From Zygnema circumcarinatum (Eukaryota > Streptophyta > Zygnematophyceae > Zygnematales > Zygnemataceae), in contig CM074813.1 of NCBI GenBank assembly GCA_037447605.1, positions 2,073,360 to 2,137,359 on the forward strand: a DNA stretch of 64,000 bases. The letters run 5' to 3'. The notes beneath the pieces were generated by a model that worked only from the letters and a program-made list of their open reading frames with translations, ran no database searches and was not told where the DNA came from. Both the position numbers and the translations under genes were made by a program. The stretch's first letter is position 1; each line of letters starts with the position of its first letter. This document shows, in pieces, positions 47,978-58,946 of this stretch.

Positions 47978-50702
47978 ATGGCGCCTCCCGCCGCTCTCCT
48001 CCGCTCGCCTCCCTGCGCGTGCCTCGCGGCTCGTGCAGAGTCGCCCCCCGGGCCACTCCAGAAGCGCCCCGTGGCGTCTCGGAGGGCGTTTGGAGGCTCC
48101 TCGAGATGCAAGGTTCAGGGCCGAGTAGAGGCCATGGCGGAGAAGAGGGAGAGGAGAGGGATTGAGGCGGCGGGAAGGAGGAGAGGACCAAGCCATGGCG
48201 AGGAGGAGGGCGCAATGGAGCAAGGTAAGGGCCTGCGAAGGTTGAGCAGAAGAAAGGCCTCGGGAAATAAGCTCACTGGTGGGACATTGACCTGATTTTT
48301 ACATTCATTTCAGGTCCAAACTGCATATCCTGAGGGTAGCTTAACTCAATCCCTAGGCCTGAACATGGTGTCAATCCTATGCCGAAAAAGTAACTTGCAA
48401 TTGTCACCCTAAGTGTAGCCCTAATCATAAAGGGGTTTCTTCCTTTTCTCCACAATCGTTTGGGTTGTATCCCTCAACAATCTACTCCATTCTTTATCCA
48501 TTTCTCACCTTCTCTCCCTTTTTCCTTTTCTCGGGCCATGCTTCTGTTGCTATGTAGACCTATGAGTCTTAAACTCAGGTTTTCAGGCGTCGTCGAATGG
48601 TGGTGTTATTGTTATGGTTATGTATTGGGGCTCAATTTTACCAATGCCGGTTGGAGGTGTGTGTAGCAGGCAGAGGCAAGAAGAGAGCGATTGAAGATCT
48701 CCAATTCAAGTATTGCGTGACATTGGATGTTGCAGCTCCTATCGACTTTGTATGGGGCCTGTGGATTGATCTCAAGGCAGCTCCTAAATGGTATGCATTT
48801 GTCAGGCTCTGTCTTCATGGATCAGCCGATATTGCGAAGATATGCATGCATAATGAGATGGAATGTACAGCGGCTTTAAATAAGGACTGCTTTATGCGTG
48901 CCAGTAGCCCTGTCAGTTCATTCCTCCTTTTTTATTGGCGAGAATGAGTGATACCATACAATCTCGGCAACTGAGTGCGGCGCTCGCATAGTTGTTGACG
49001 TTTGATATTATAAGCAGTTTTGTGAAGAGGGGTAAAGTGAGACCTGCCATTCGGCAACCTATGCAGTTCAGGATGAAGTGGATTAGCCGAGTGGAAATGC
49101 TCGACGAGGATTTTCCCACATCCTATTCACGTTCCCTTGAACGAGCCTCTCCCGTAACCTCTCTTGCCTCAAGTGACGGTATGGCTGAGAAGGGCCAGTT
49201 CGAAGAAGCGCCTCAAATTGCCAGCAGCAATTTCGGAGATGGAAGGGAAGGGTGGGAGACCAACTCAGAGATTTTGGGGAAGAGGGCGGTGAGGGCAATG
49301 GAGGGAGAGGCGATGCCAAAGTTAAGTGAGGGAGAGGAGGGGGAATCTATGGAGGAGAGGACCGAAGACGGAGAAGGACACGAAGTGAGGCAGGCGGGTC
49401 TTCCTCGGATAAACTCTTTGTCGAAATGGATATGTAGCACAACAGGCTTTGAAGTGAGTGCTTCACATCTGGCAATGTTTTAACGAGAGCTATATTTACT
49501 GTAATTGTTGTAGTCATACGTGCACTACTTGATATTTGGCCTTTCAGGTTGAATTGGGAGGCATTCTTTTTGACGTCTGGGCATCTTTTCTGTATTTTGT
49601 TTTGAACTCCCTCGGTTGATGAAGGTTGTTGAAGACCCGAATATAGCATGGTGTTGTAACAGGTGGCGTGGGTGGCAAGGGTGGAGAGCGTTGAGATCAC
49701 CCAAAGGAGGCGAGTCCTCCGCTGGACTTCGGTGAAGGGGCTCATCAGCCATGGGGAGGTTTGCTTCACTGGAGCAGCTTCTGATGGTGGGACTCACATA
49801 GAACTTAGGGTGCGTTGGGTTGGAACCTCTCTCTCTCTCACTCACTCTCTCCCGCCCTCCATTTCCCTGCCTTTCCCTTCCCTCCCCTCCCCCTCACTCC
49901 TCCCCCCTTTCTCCCTCTTTCGCTCTCTTTCTCTTGTCTGCCATCCCTCCCTTCCACACTCCTTCCCCCTCTCCCACTCTCTCTCTCTAGTCATCCATCT
50001 CTTCTACCTTTGAATTAATTTTTCCAAGCCCGTCATATCACAGAGCTCGAGCACTAAAAGAGAATAAATAAACAATAAAAAAGGACAATAAACATGGGAA
50101 GGGCGTCTGAAGGCTCTGGAAATGACCTGAAACAAGTGAACTTCTGAGGTGGCAAGCGTTTTCGAAAGAAATTTGGATTACAGTTCCCGCCATGGTGATG
50201 CAGGCAAGCCACCGGCTTCCTCCGGCGCTTTCGAAAGTCATGAACCGCCATGCACTCAGCACTCTTGTGCAGGTGCGAAAAGTTTTAGTTCCTTTGAATG
50301 TAGCATGACATGGAGGAGGATTGGCTTATAACGCAGTGCATTACAGCAGGGGTATTAGTCAATTCTCTTTCATAAAACTTGACATCTCCGATTGCGTGTG
50401 CACTGTCCAGGCAACGTTGAAGAGTGACTTGGAAAGGTTTCAGCAGGTATGTGGTAGCAAATATTCTGGCATTGATTGTTTTCACTGTATGGTTTGTAGA
50501 TGTCCTTATTGACATTCTGCTGTGTTACTTGCAGTTAGTAGTTGCCATTTGGAGTTCGCGATGCGTTAAAGGGAGCACTTTTGTGGATTGGGGGGTGGTC
50601 TCCAGTACGCACTTTCCATGCAGGAAAAAGCGAATCACAGATTCACGGTGGAGGGATAACGATAGCCAGGACAAGACTTTCTTCTCCCTGGAGCATCTCT
50701 GA
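47978..50702 (+). CDS. SRPBCC (polyketide cyclase/lipid-transfer fold) protein, probably plastid-targeted
   Basis: Seven exons: 47978-48224, 48667-48790, 49072-49453, 49663-49813, 50184-50272, 50411-50446, 50535-50702. The first exon is Ala/Arg/Ser/Pro-rich and poor in acidic residues at the start, like a transit peptide. The fold's signatures follow: VTLDVAAPIDFVWGLWIDLK, MKWISRVEMLDED, TGFEVAWVARVE, RRRVLRWTSVKGLISHG, SDGGTHIELRV, then an amphipathic helix ending TLKSDLERFQQ. About 90 acidic, low-complexity residues are inserted between the first and second parts (49140-49430). Relatives in plants and cyanobacteria are SRPBCC-fold proteins that bind hydrophobic ligands. The ligand here is unknown. 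The exon 4 donor and the last exon are the least certain parts. Confidence 0.75.
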
Positions 50703-51522
50703 ACGGCTGTATTCCTAATACACTGTACCGTACTGTGACATAGTTTTTTGAGCGTTTTTCTACATAGCATATATACATGACACATACCGAAATTGAAGAC
50801 ATGGACTGCTCGGCTCAACATGGAAGCCCAAGCGATGGAATCGTGTGACCATGGGGGTGTTTATGGTACGTGCACCATAGTGGGCGACTAAAACGGCGAA
50901 GTCATAACGGCATTATGTGTTGCTGGTTAAGCAAATGCCTCCAGACTGGGCTTCGACCTCTGCTTTTGCTCGAGCAGCTTTTATTTTAGTACTGCTACTG
51001 TCACGATTGTTTTTTTTTTTAACGCATTCTCAGCCGCGCATTCTCTGCGTTAGCTGCAGTTTTTATGGGCAGAAATGTTATTATTTTTCTCCGTCAATCC
51101 ATCACTGTTGTTTTCTCTTTTTTAATGCAGGCCACCTTTCAGTTATAACTATGAAAATCCTAGAAGTCCAGGCTAGTTCCAGGTGGTGCGAATGCTGTGG
51201 CGTACATCATGCCAGACATCTAATGGCGGTGCATATTTGGTGTGGTCCATTTTATTAGAGGTAAGCCGACAAATAGTGCGGCCCACACTAAACATGATGA
51301 ATGGTGTACACATTCTTATTCGGAGTATATCAACAGAGTATAGGCCAATCACAAGCCCGTCTTTCCCTATTCACCAGTTCTCTTCCTGCTCTCTCTCGCT
51401 CTCTCTCGCTCTCTCTCTCACACACACACACATCTGAGAGTATCATTTACAAACACGAGAGCTTAATAGTCTCCAAACAATTCAACCCTATTTACATAAT
51501 TCGCAAATGCGCACCTTTCCCT
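50703..51522. other. Convergent intergenic region, SRPBCC/MSP-coiled-coil gene
   Basis: This stretch lies between converging genes, with a T-rich tract near 51010 and (CT)n/(CA)n microsatellite at 51390-51435. No gene is recognised. Confidence 0.45.
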
Positions 51523-54500
51523 CTACGAGCGAGGGTCGGCTCCCCGGTTGATAACGGCACAGTCCAAGTGCAGACAATAACTGCAGCTAGGATTCGAACA
51601 CTCCCACAGCCAGTCCTTCCCATACTTAAAGCAGGCGCTGCAGGTGAAGAAACCACTCGGAGCCGTTGGAATGAGGCGGAGGGTGTGCCTCGTGTCATGG
51701 CGGACATCAGTGATTTCCACCTGAGAGATCACTTCTTCCAGAGCCAACTTCTCATCCAAAAACTTCTCCGCAGCCATTTTGAGCTCATCAATGGCTTCCC
51801 GCGCTTCTTGCGTCTCCACTCTCACTATGGCCTGCAAGGCCGACGAAGCACCCACCAGCTAGCATATCTCAAAAACTATTACAACTTCTTAATTTTCATT
51901 TAGGAACTCTGACCGACAGATTGACTAGGGCAGTTCCACTTTTTTCCTCCGTCGTAGAGGAGAGGTAGGGAGGGTGGAGAAAAGTGGGAGTGCATTGGAG
52001 AGAGGTTAGAGGGAAGGTTAAGCCTCCGAAAACCTGATCCTCACCAGTTCTCGACGAAGCTGCTCTGTTCGCCGCACCTCTTGAGCAGTAAACTCCTCCT
52101 CCTTATTCATCTGAAACCATAAAGACCAAATCAAGACAACTTAGGTTGGTAATGTTTCTAAGTGGCCAACATCCTCCAAAAGCCTCTGTCCTCCGGATTA
52201 TCAGAGATTTACCTTCCACATAAACACGCATCCCGTTTTCACGTGTGTTAAAGGCACACTTCAGCGGCACAACTACGATCCCGGGGGCTGGTCCCATAAG
52301 GAACTTAGCAGTTCATCGTTCTCTACCACTTACAGGAGAGCAAGTACCGAGGAGGCAGCTTGTAGAGTTGACACGCTAATAAATAAACTGCATATTTTGT
52401 CGTTAAGCTCACAACACGACAAGATAGATCAAAAGATCTCCGCTTCTCAGTCTACCTATTGAAGTGCCCATTACTATTTTCATTTTGACCGACAGTTGTA
52501 CCGTGGTGGAGCTGTAGATATTGAGGGCGGCCAAGCTCTCCTCCAGCGACCTGATCCTCTCCCTGGCGGCTGCCTGTACAGTCCACGAAGAGACAGAGTT
52601 GACATCCAAAAAATGGGTTAGCCACAGTCGGAGAAGAATCATCAGTCTGCTCTGGTTTAAACGGAGAAAGACGAGACAAGGGGTAAGAGGAAAGAGGATA
52701 GAGTGGGGAGGGTTGGGAGGGAGAGGGGGGAGGGGAGAGAGGGAAAGAGAGAGAGAGAGAGGGAGAGAGACAGAGAGAGACAGGAGGTGCAAGAGAGAGC
52801 ATAGGAATCTTTCCACACATATTTTATTGAGAAGGTGGACAAAAAACCTCTCCCTCCCTTACCAGATCTGCAACCGCGTTCGAGCACTCCGCTCTGACTT
52901 GATCTCGCTCAGTTTCCAAGTCTGCACGGGATGCCTCAGCCTGGCCACACAGATCCACATTCCAAGAGCCTTATGCCACTTTCGTTTCCTCACCCTTTCC
53001 TCCATTTTCCTCTCTGGCCTGATTACTTCCTCCCCCGCTCCATTCTCTAAGCTTCTCCTCTCGTACCTCTCGCCTTGTTCCCCTCTCGCCGCTCCCGCTA
53101 ACGCCCAATGTCTATTCCTGTCTCACCCTCTCCCGCTCCGTCTGCCTCCCTCTACCTCTCGCCTCTTCTAAACCACCCTGTCCCTGTGAAAGGAGAGGAC
53201 ACTAGAGGAGAGTCCCTCACCATATTCAGCTGCTCCTGAAGGGCAGCCACAGCCGCTGTGGTTTGCGCCAGCTTACTTGAACTGTCATCCACATCATCTG
53301 AAAGTGAGGCCTGCATGACGAGTCCCAGGAATATACATGGAGAGAGCGAAAGAGAGAGCCCGGGGAGAGGGCGGTGGGGGAGAGGGAAAAAGGACGCAGA
53401 GCAAGAGCGGAACAGACTGTGTGAGAGAGAAAGGAATCGAGGGGTGCAAGCATCATCTCACAGCCCTTACGCAACCCAAGACCGGTACTCTCCCCATTTA
53501 TGGATGGGGCTGTGAGGCTTTTGTACCTCTGTCTCCTCCGCACGCTCCAAAGCCGTCAGCTTCGCCTGCAGCTCCCGCAGACTTCTTTGCGCCTCCTCTC
53601 GTTGCAGGTCCACCATCTCCTGCGGGTCCATGAGCGATTTAACTATGAAATATATGCAGTATTGATGAAGTAAATAGAAACAAAGGATAGAAATGAAAGC
53701 TGGAGAAACTAGGCACACAACATCCAGTAGAAACGGGCATCCCCTTTCGGAATTTACATTCACGGGGAAGTGGGGCCCACCAGCTGAGTCAGCAGCTGCA
53801 AGTTCTGAGCACGTGTGGAAGCCGACTCAGAACGGAGAGACATAGCCCCTGCACTTGCCTGCATGACCAACGGTTGGTTGGGGGTTTTTGGTTCTTGGAG
53901 CTTATGAAAATGAGAGGTGGATCTACAGCCTAAAGTCAGCTACAGCTGCTACTTCTGCTTGACACTAGCCAGAAACATATATGGGAGAGGAAAATGAAAA
54001 AAACAGATAAACAACATTGATGCCAAGTTGTTAGCATTGGTCTTTCAATAAACATAATAAGTCTTAATTTGTTACTATGATAATTCTTCAAAAAATAAAT
54101 TGCATACACAAACAGACAGCCTGGTTAAACTGCCAGTATGGCTCAGCCTTCAGGCTTCTCTGTCTTCTTCTGGCATCCTGCTCAGTCTCCGCCCGCACAG
54201 TTTTCATCTATTGTACTCTCTGAAAGCCTCAAAAAGAAAAAAGAAAAAAAGGCATGAGAGCACGACATCAGGCACTGCAGTTCTCCGAACATTAGGGGCT
54301 GGAATATAAGGACTGATTTAGTGCCTGGCCAGCAAAGTTTCATATTGTATAGTTTCCTGCTCCTCAATAGCACCATGAGTGTAACGCCGGTTATCACCTG
54401 AATGGCTAACTCTTCAGCCTCTGCCAAAGCCTTCTGCAGCACCTGCACCTTCGCCGCATCCTCCTCTTTCTGAACACGAAGCCTCTCGAGCTCCTCCTGT

Positions 54501-57500
54501 TCTGGAAATGGCTGCAGAACTTCACTCTTGCTTCATTAAGGAAGTACTGAGTAGTCCTTGAATTTTGGACTTAACAAAAAAGTACATCTCGGGAACACTC
54601 TCTAGTAATCAGTGGATTATCAAAACCAAAGACCCCAACGTCTGTGCTGATGCAGGCTCAATATGATAGCCAAATCCAAGTGTAGGATGGCTCATACAGC
54701 ACAATCTGGCAAGCATGGTGTGTCCCACCTCTGCTGCACAAGCTGCTTGCGGAGCCTCTCCCTGTTTCTCTCCATCCTCCCTTTCCTTCCGCAGCCTCTC
54801 CAGCTCCACTGCGGCCGCCTCCTGCAGCCCAGCTTGCCACCAAAAAAAGATCTCTCATCACAATACGCATTGAGAAGTAGACGAAGGGAGCTGGCGGGGG
54901 GGGAGAAGGGGGGAGGGAAGGGGGGAGATTCGGCGATGAAAGACGAAGTTAGGAACAGGTGAAGAGAAAGATGGGAAAGGGGGCTTGACGATCAGGTACT
55001 TCACGCGCCATGTTTAACATTTGCCAATTGAACCTGCATCGATGGTTTCTTAAGTACATCTCCCTCTCACTCTCTCTCCACCTCTTTCCCCCTTTCGCGC
55101 TCACGGACAGCAATGTAAGCAGAGACAATAAATCTCACAAGCTCGTGTCGCATATTGACACATTGTCTTTCTGACTCCTCCTTGGCCTCTATTGCTGCTG
55201 CCAGCTCCGCTTTGACCTGCGTCACTTTTCATGCACACAGAAGCCAATTCAGAAGAAACGAAACGCAGAGTAGAGAGAGCAGGGAGGGGGGAGGAGAGAT
55301 GAGAGGATAGAGGAGAGGGGAAAGGTCAGTTACTCGCCATGAAGAAAATTCGGGCGCAATCCCCCCACTCCTCCACTCTCCACTACTTTCTCGATCGCTC
55401 CGCCTTACCTTAGCAAGGAGGAGCTCGTCTGCGCACACTGCTGGAAGCTCTGCCACCGCACTTCCCTCTGTCAACTCTATTCCCAAACCTTGTTGCGACC
55501 TCTCCTGCACAAATAGACATACCTTTCAAAGTACACTTCAAAAACAGTGTCTGATAATGAAATTTCATGGTCAGAAACGATCATACTGTTAAGAATGCCA
55601 CACGCTTCACCCAAACAAAGACGGATTGAAGCCTATTGTTTACCAAAGGCATGGACCTTCCATCTGCACTCGTCGCTTTTTTTAAATCAACCATAACTTC
55701 TTGTAGGAACAATGTGACATATCAGGAAAGCTACAAGAAGGCCAACATCTAGGAGAAGGGAAGTTGGACTGAGAGAGGAGGAGAAGGCAGGGAGGGAGAG
55801 AGAATTTAGATGAGCAAAGGAGGATTGAAGAGAGGGTGGGTACATTAGAATGAAACCATAAAGAAATTCATGCCTGGAGCAACTAATGACCAAGCACATT
55901 TAAATTCACATACTACATTTAGAATTGACATTAAAGAGTATAATGAATGTCCCAAATTCCAGATAAGCCTTCATAACTTCGACTCTTTAAACTCCGATTG
56001 TTTCATCTCAGAGCCACCTACTTCCTGAAGAACAGCGGCATCTTCCAACGGCTTTACTCCATTCAATTTGGTGTGGGAGTCCCCCCTCGACAATCTTCGC
56101 TGGAAGCCGGACTTCAAAGACTTCTGAATTGATCTCTTTCTGCATACAGGTATCAAGTGTGCACACAATCCATCATTCAAAGAGAGCGAGGAAATGAGGG
56201 AGTTTCACTCCATTCTCAATATGGATTTTTTTTGGCAGAAAAAGCTTTTTCGCCATAAAAGGAAAAAATGGATTTTTAAAAAGTTCCTTGGTGGGTGAAG
56301 GAGCAAAGAGTACCAGATTGCTTGGGAGCTCAGCTTCTGACAAGCCTTTTGGCACAACAGTACTCTGTACAAGGAACTTGTCTCGGATTTCCAAGCCGAT
56401 TAAACTCTCAGTTTGGGGGAGCATAGTGACTGGAGCCCACCCCAGGAACAGAGGCTCCATATTAGCAGTTCTTCCCGTCTATATGAAAGATGATAGCCAC
56501 GTGTTTGTATGATACGGAACCTTTGCATGGTGAGCAGATGCAAAAGCAAATGTTTTCGATAAACAAAGAACGTGCTTAGCATGCCGTTGCGAACAACAGC
56601 AGACGGCGCAAGATGTGTTTCAAAAAATTGCTGTCGATATGCCAGAAATCAGAATTGTGAGCATGATCAATACATTCCAGGAAGCCCACCTGTGACAATG
56701 CAGCTTCCCTTCGGGTGGAAGAACCCCTGTCGGAGGCTGCGTGAAATATCTTCTCGGCGCATTTGTTTTCACCTGGATAGACAGACAGGCAGGGGTTGCC
56801 TAACACTCAATCTCGCCTGAATAACTCCTTTTCGAATTTGACGTTCAATAGAGCAGCCGCCCATAAAGTTATTAGCAGCTTGTCATAAAGCATTGATCAA
56901 GATGAGAGCTTGACGCTGTATTACTTTTTGCGGGAAAGTTTGTCTGACCTTGAAGCCGACGGGATCATTCGACAAGTTTTCTAGGTTTACTGTAACGGAA
57001 ATGTCCACGCCGAGCTCAACTGGAGTGACGATGTCCGAATAATAAGGCAAAAAATCCGCACGATACAAATTGATTAAAATTATACAGGAGGCAGCGGCTG
57101 TTTACTGCATCAGTTTCAATGCTCTTCAACGATGAAAGAGCAGCGAGCAAAAATGAAAGCACAAAGAAAACATGCTTTTTTATTAAAAGTAGTGCTATAT
57201 TGTGAAGATTAAGAATCCTGTTTTTTAATGTCCATAAAATTGCAATGTCCATGCTTTGAGTTTTATTAATTGTCCAGTCAGGAGGCGTCCTGCCTTCCTC
57301 CTCAAGTCACGTCCGTAGTGATTGAGATGAGCATAAATTTATAGAATATTGTGCTCTGCTCCCAATGTTTTCTTCTCAAAAAGGAAAAAAATCAATAGAC
57401 TCGGGGTCGGGGGGCCGGGGAAACAATAAAGCAGAAAAAAACACGCCGAAGTGAATTCACGAAAATAAAGGTGCATGCGTATGTGAGGTGAGCAGTATTT

Positions 57501-57576
57501 GCAACTGTGACTGACATGGGAACTGAAGATCTGACGGCTGAATGCGCAGCAGAGGACCAGCAGCAACAGCCGCCAT
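51523..57576 (-). CDS. MSP (VAP-like) domain plus coiled-coil plus C-terminal DC1-like zinc finger protein
   Basis: About eighteen exons, high to low: 57576-57516, 57019-56949, 56772-56690, 56404-56314, 56139-56022, a possible 20-base exon near 55650, 55504-55409, 55216-55139, 54821-54729, 54497-54399, about 54207-54120 (uncertain), 53858-53781, 53619-53527, 53310-53221, 52907-52863, 52573-52502, 52110-52045, 51831-51523; roughly 540 residues. The N-terminus is an MSP domain: LLRIQPSDLQFP, FELGVDISVTVNLENLSNDP, VGFKVKTNAPRRYF, then RDKFLVQSTVVP. The long middle is Glu/Ala/Leu-rich coiled coil. The end carries C-x2-C-x10-C-x4-C-x2-C-x-H-x2-C (CSAC...WECSNPSCSYCLHLDC), like half of a DC1/C1 finger. 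VAP proteins are ER tethers with a C-terminal membrane anchor, and no such anchor is seen here. Joining the MSP and coiled-coil parts into one gene is an inference from splice phase. The exons at 54.2 and 55.6 kb are weak. Confidence 0.6.
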
Positions 57577-58946
57577 GGCTTCTCTCCTCCTCTCTCCTTC
57601 TCCTCCTTCCTGACTGTCCCTGAAAGCAAACCTCAGAAGGCTCGCTTGGACTGTTTTAAGGTGCAGCAGAAGCAGCAGCAAATCCTCACAGCGTCTCCAT
57701 GTTTGCAGTTCCCGTGGTGGTCAACAGCGAAACGCAGTACTATGCGCGGCAGGCAGACCAGACGGCAGCCAACGGATGGATTCTGGATGATCAGCCATTG
57801 GTTGGTCCCCCGTGGTCAGCGCTAGCCAGGGCCTTCCATTGGCTGCCATGCGCCACGTTGGACAGAGCCCGCGGGAAATCTTTCCGTGGAAAACGCGGCC
57901 TTCCCTCCCCCTGCTTGCGCCACGTGGCAGCGGCCATCACTGTAGGGCGAGGTCGTGCTGACGCGTGGCGGCAACTATGATAGCCGTACGTGTTTGTACA
58001 TTTCGTACATTTCGTACCGTAACAAAGCCCCGCGCTCTATAGACGGCGGTCTTGGGGAGGGAGGACGGCGCCTCTTGCAGGACGCTCTCCACCTCCGCGG
58101 GGATACACAGAGCGAGAGAGAGACAGAGAAATAAAGGGAGGGAGGAAGGGAGGGAGAAGAAAAAAGAGGCCTGCTTCTGGTCATCTTGGATTGGAGGAGG
58201 ACTCGGCGGCGCCAGGGAAGGCAAGGCACAGTCCTGGGAAGCCGAGGGAGGACCTGCATGCAGTGATGATAAAAATCTGTGAATTATACATTTTTAGAGT
58301 AATCTCAGATGCTGTTCCTGAATATAGTATTGTTGCATGGGAGGTGATGACTGCAGCTTTTTTCGATGAATATGAGTGTGATAGTGCTATCCGTGGGACT
58401 TGATGGCCATTCTGAGATTTTGTGACTTTCTTTTCATACAAGATTTCATTTTTTTTTACATCTTTTTTGCATCGTGTATTTGCGCTTAGATATACCCTCT
58501 TATTTAATGAATTATCCTTCTAGTGAAACAATATGTCTGGCGAAGATGTTCATCTTCAGCTTGTCCATTTTTGTATTTCATAATAATATACTGCTCTCAA
58601 ATCCTTCAAAAAAATTTATGACGTGTCTCTCAAGATCTCCATTTATATTTGGAAATATTCTGAAGTCTTCTGCATGCCCTTTACCTGTCATCTTGTAGCG
58701 AGCTATCACTTTTAGTTTACTTGATCAATCCACTTGTTTCTCTAGCTGTCTTTCTTAAACCGCACTGATTCTCCTTATCCTGTGGGATTATTGTGTTTCA
58801 TTTGTGCATTGAAGATATTTCTCTGATCAAACCATCGTGAAGCTTCCGCTTCGCTGCTTTCTGGAATCCTAAAGGAAGTTGTATCTGTCACAATATTTCG
58901 CAACTCTGGATTCATAGTCTCTTTTTTCTTTGTGGGATGAAGACAG
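57577..58946. promoter_or_regulatory. Divergent region MSP-coiled-coil/dynamin-like gene
   Basis: This 1.4 kb lies between divergent starts. It carries a G-box (GCCACGTGGC) at about 57920 and a CGTACG/TTTCGTAC cluster at 57984-58022. The A/T-rich part from 58260 may hold the dynamin gene's 5' UTR. I see no gene in it. Confidence 0.4.

Noticed and set aside
51580-51620. GTTCGAATCC word on the minus strand, like a tRNA T-loop
   Set aside because: It lies in the coding sequence of the zinc finger (WECSNPSCSYC), with no cloverleaf around it.
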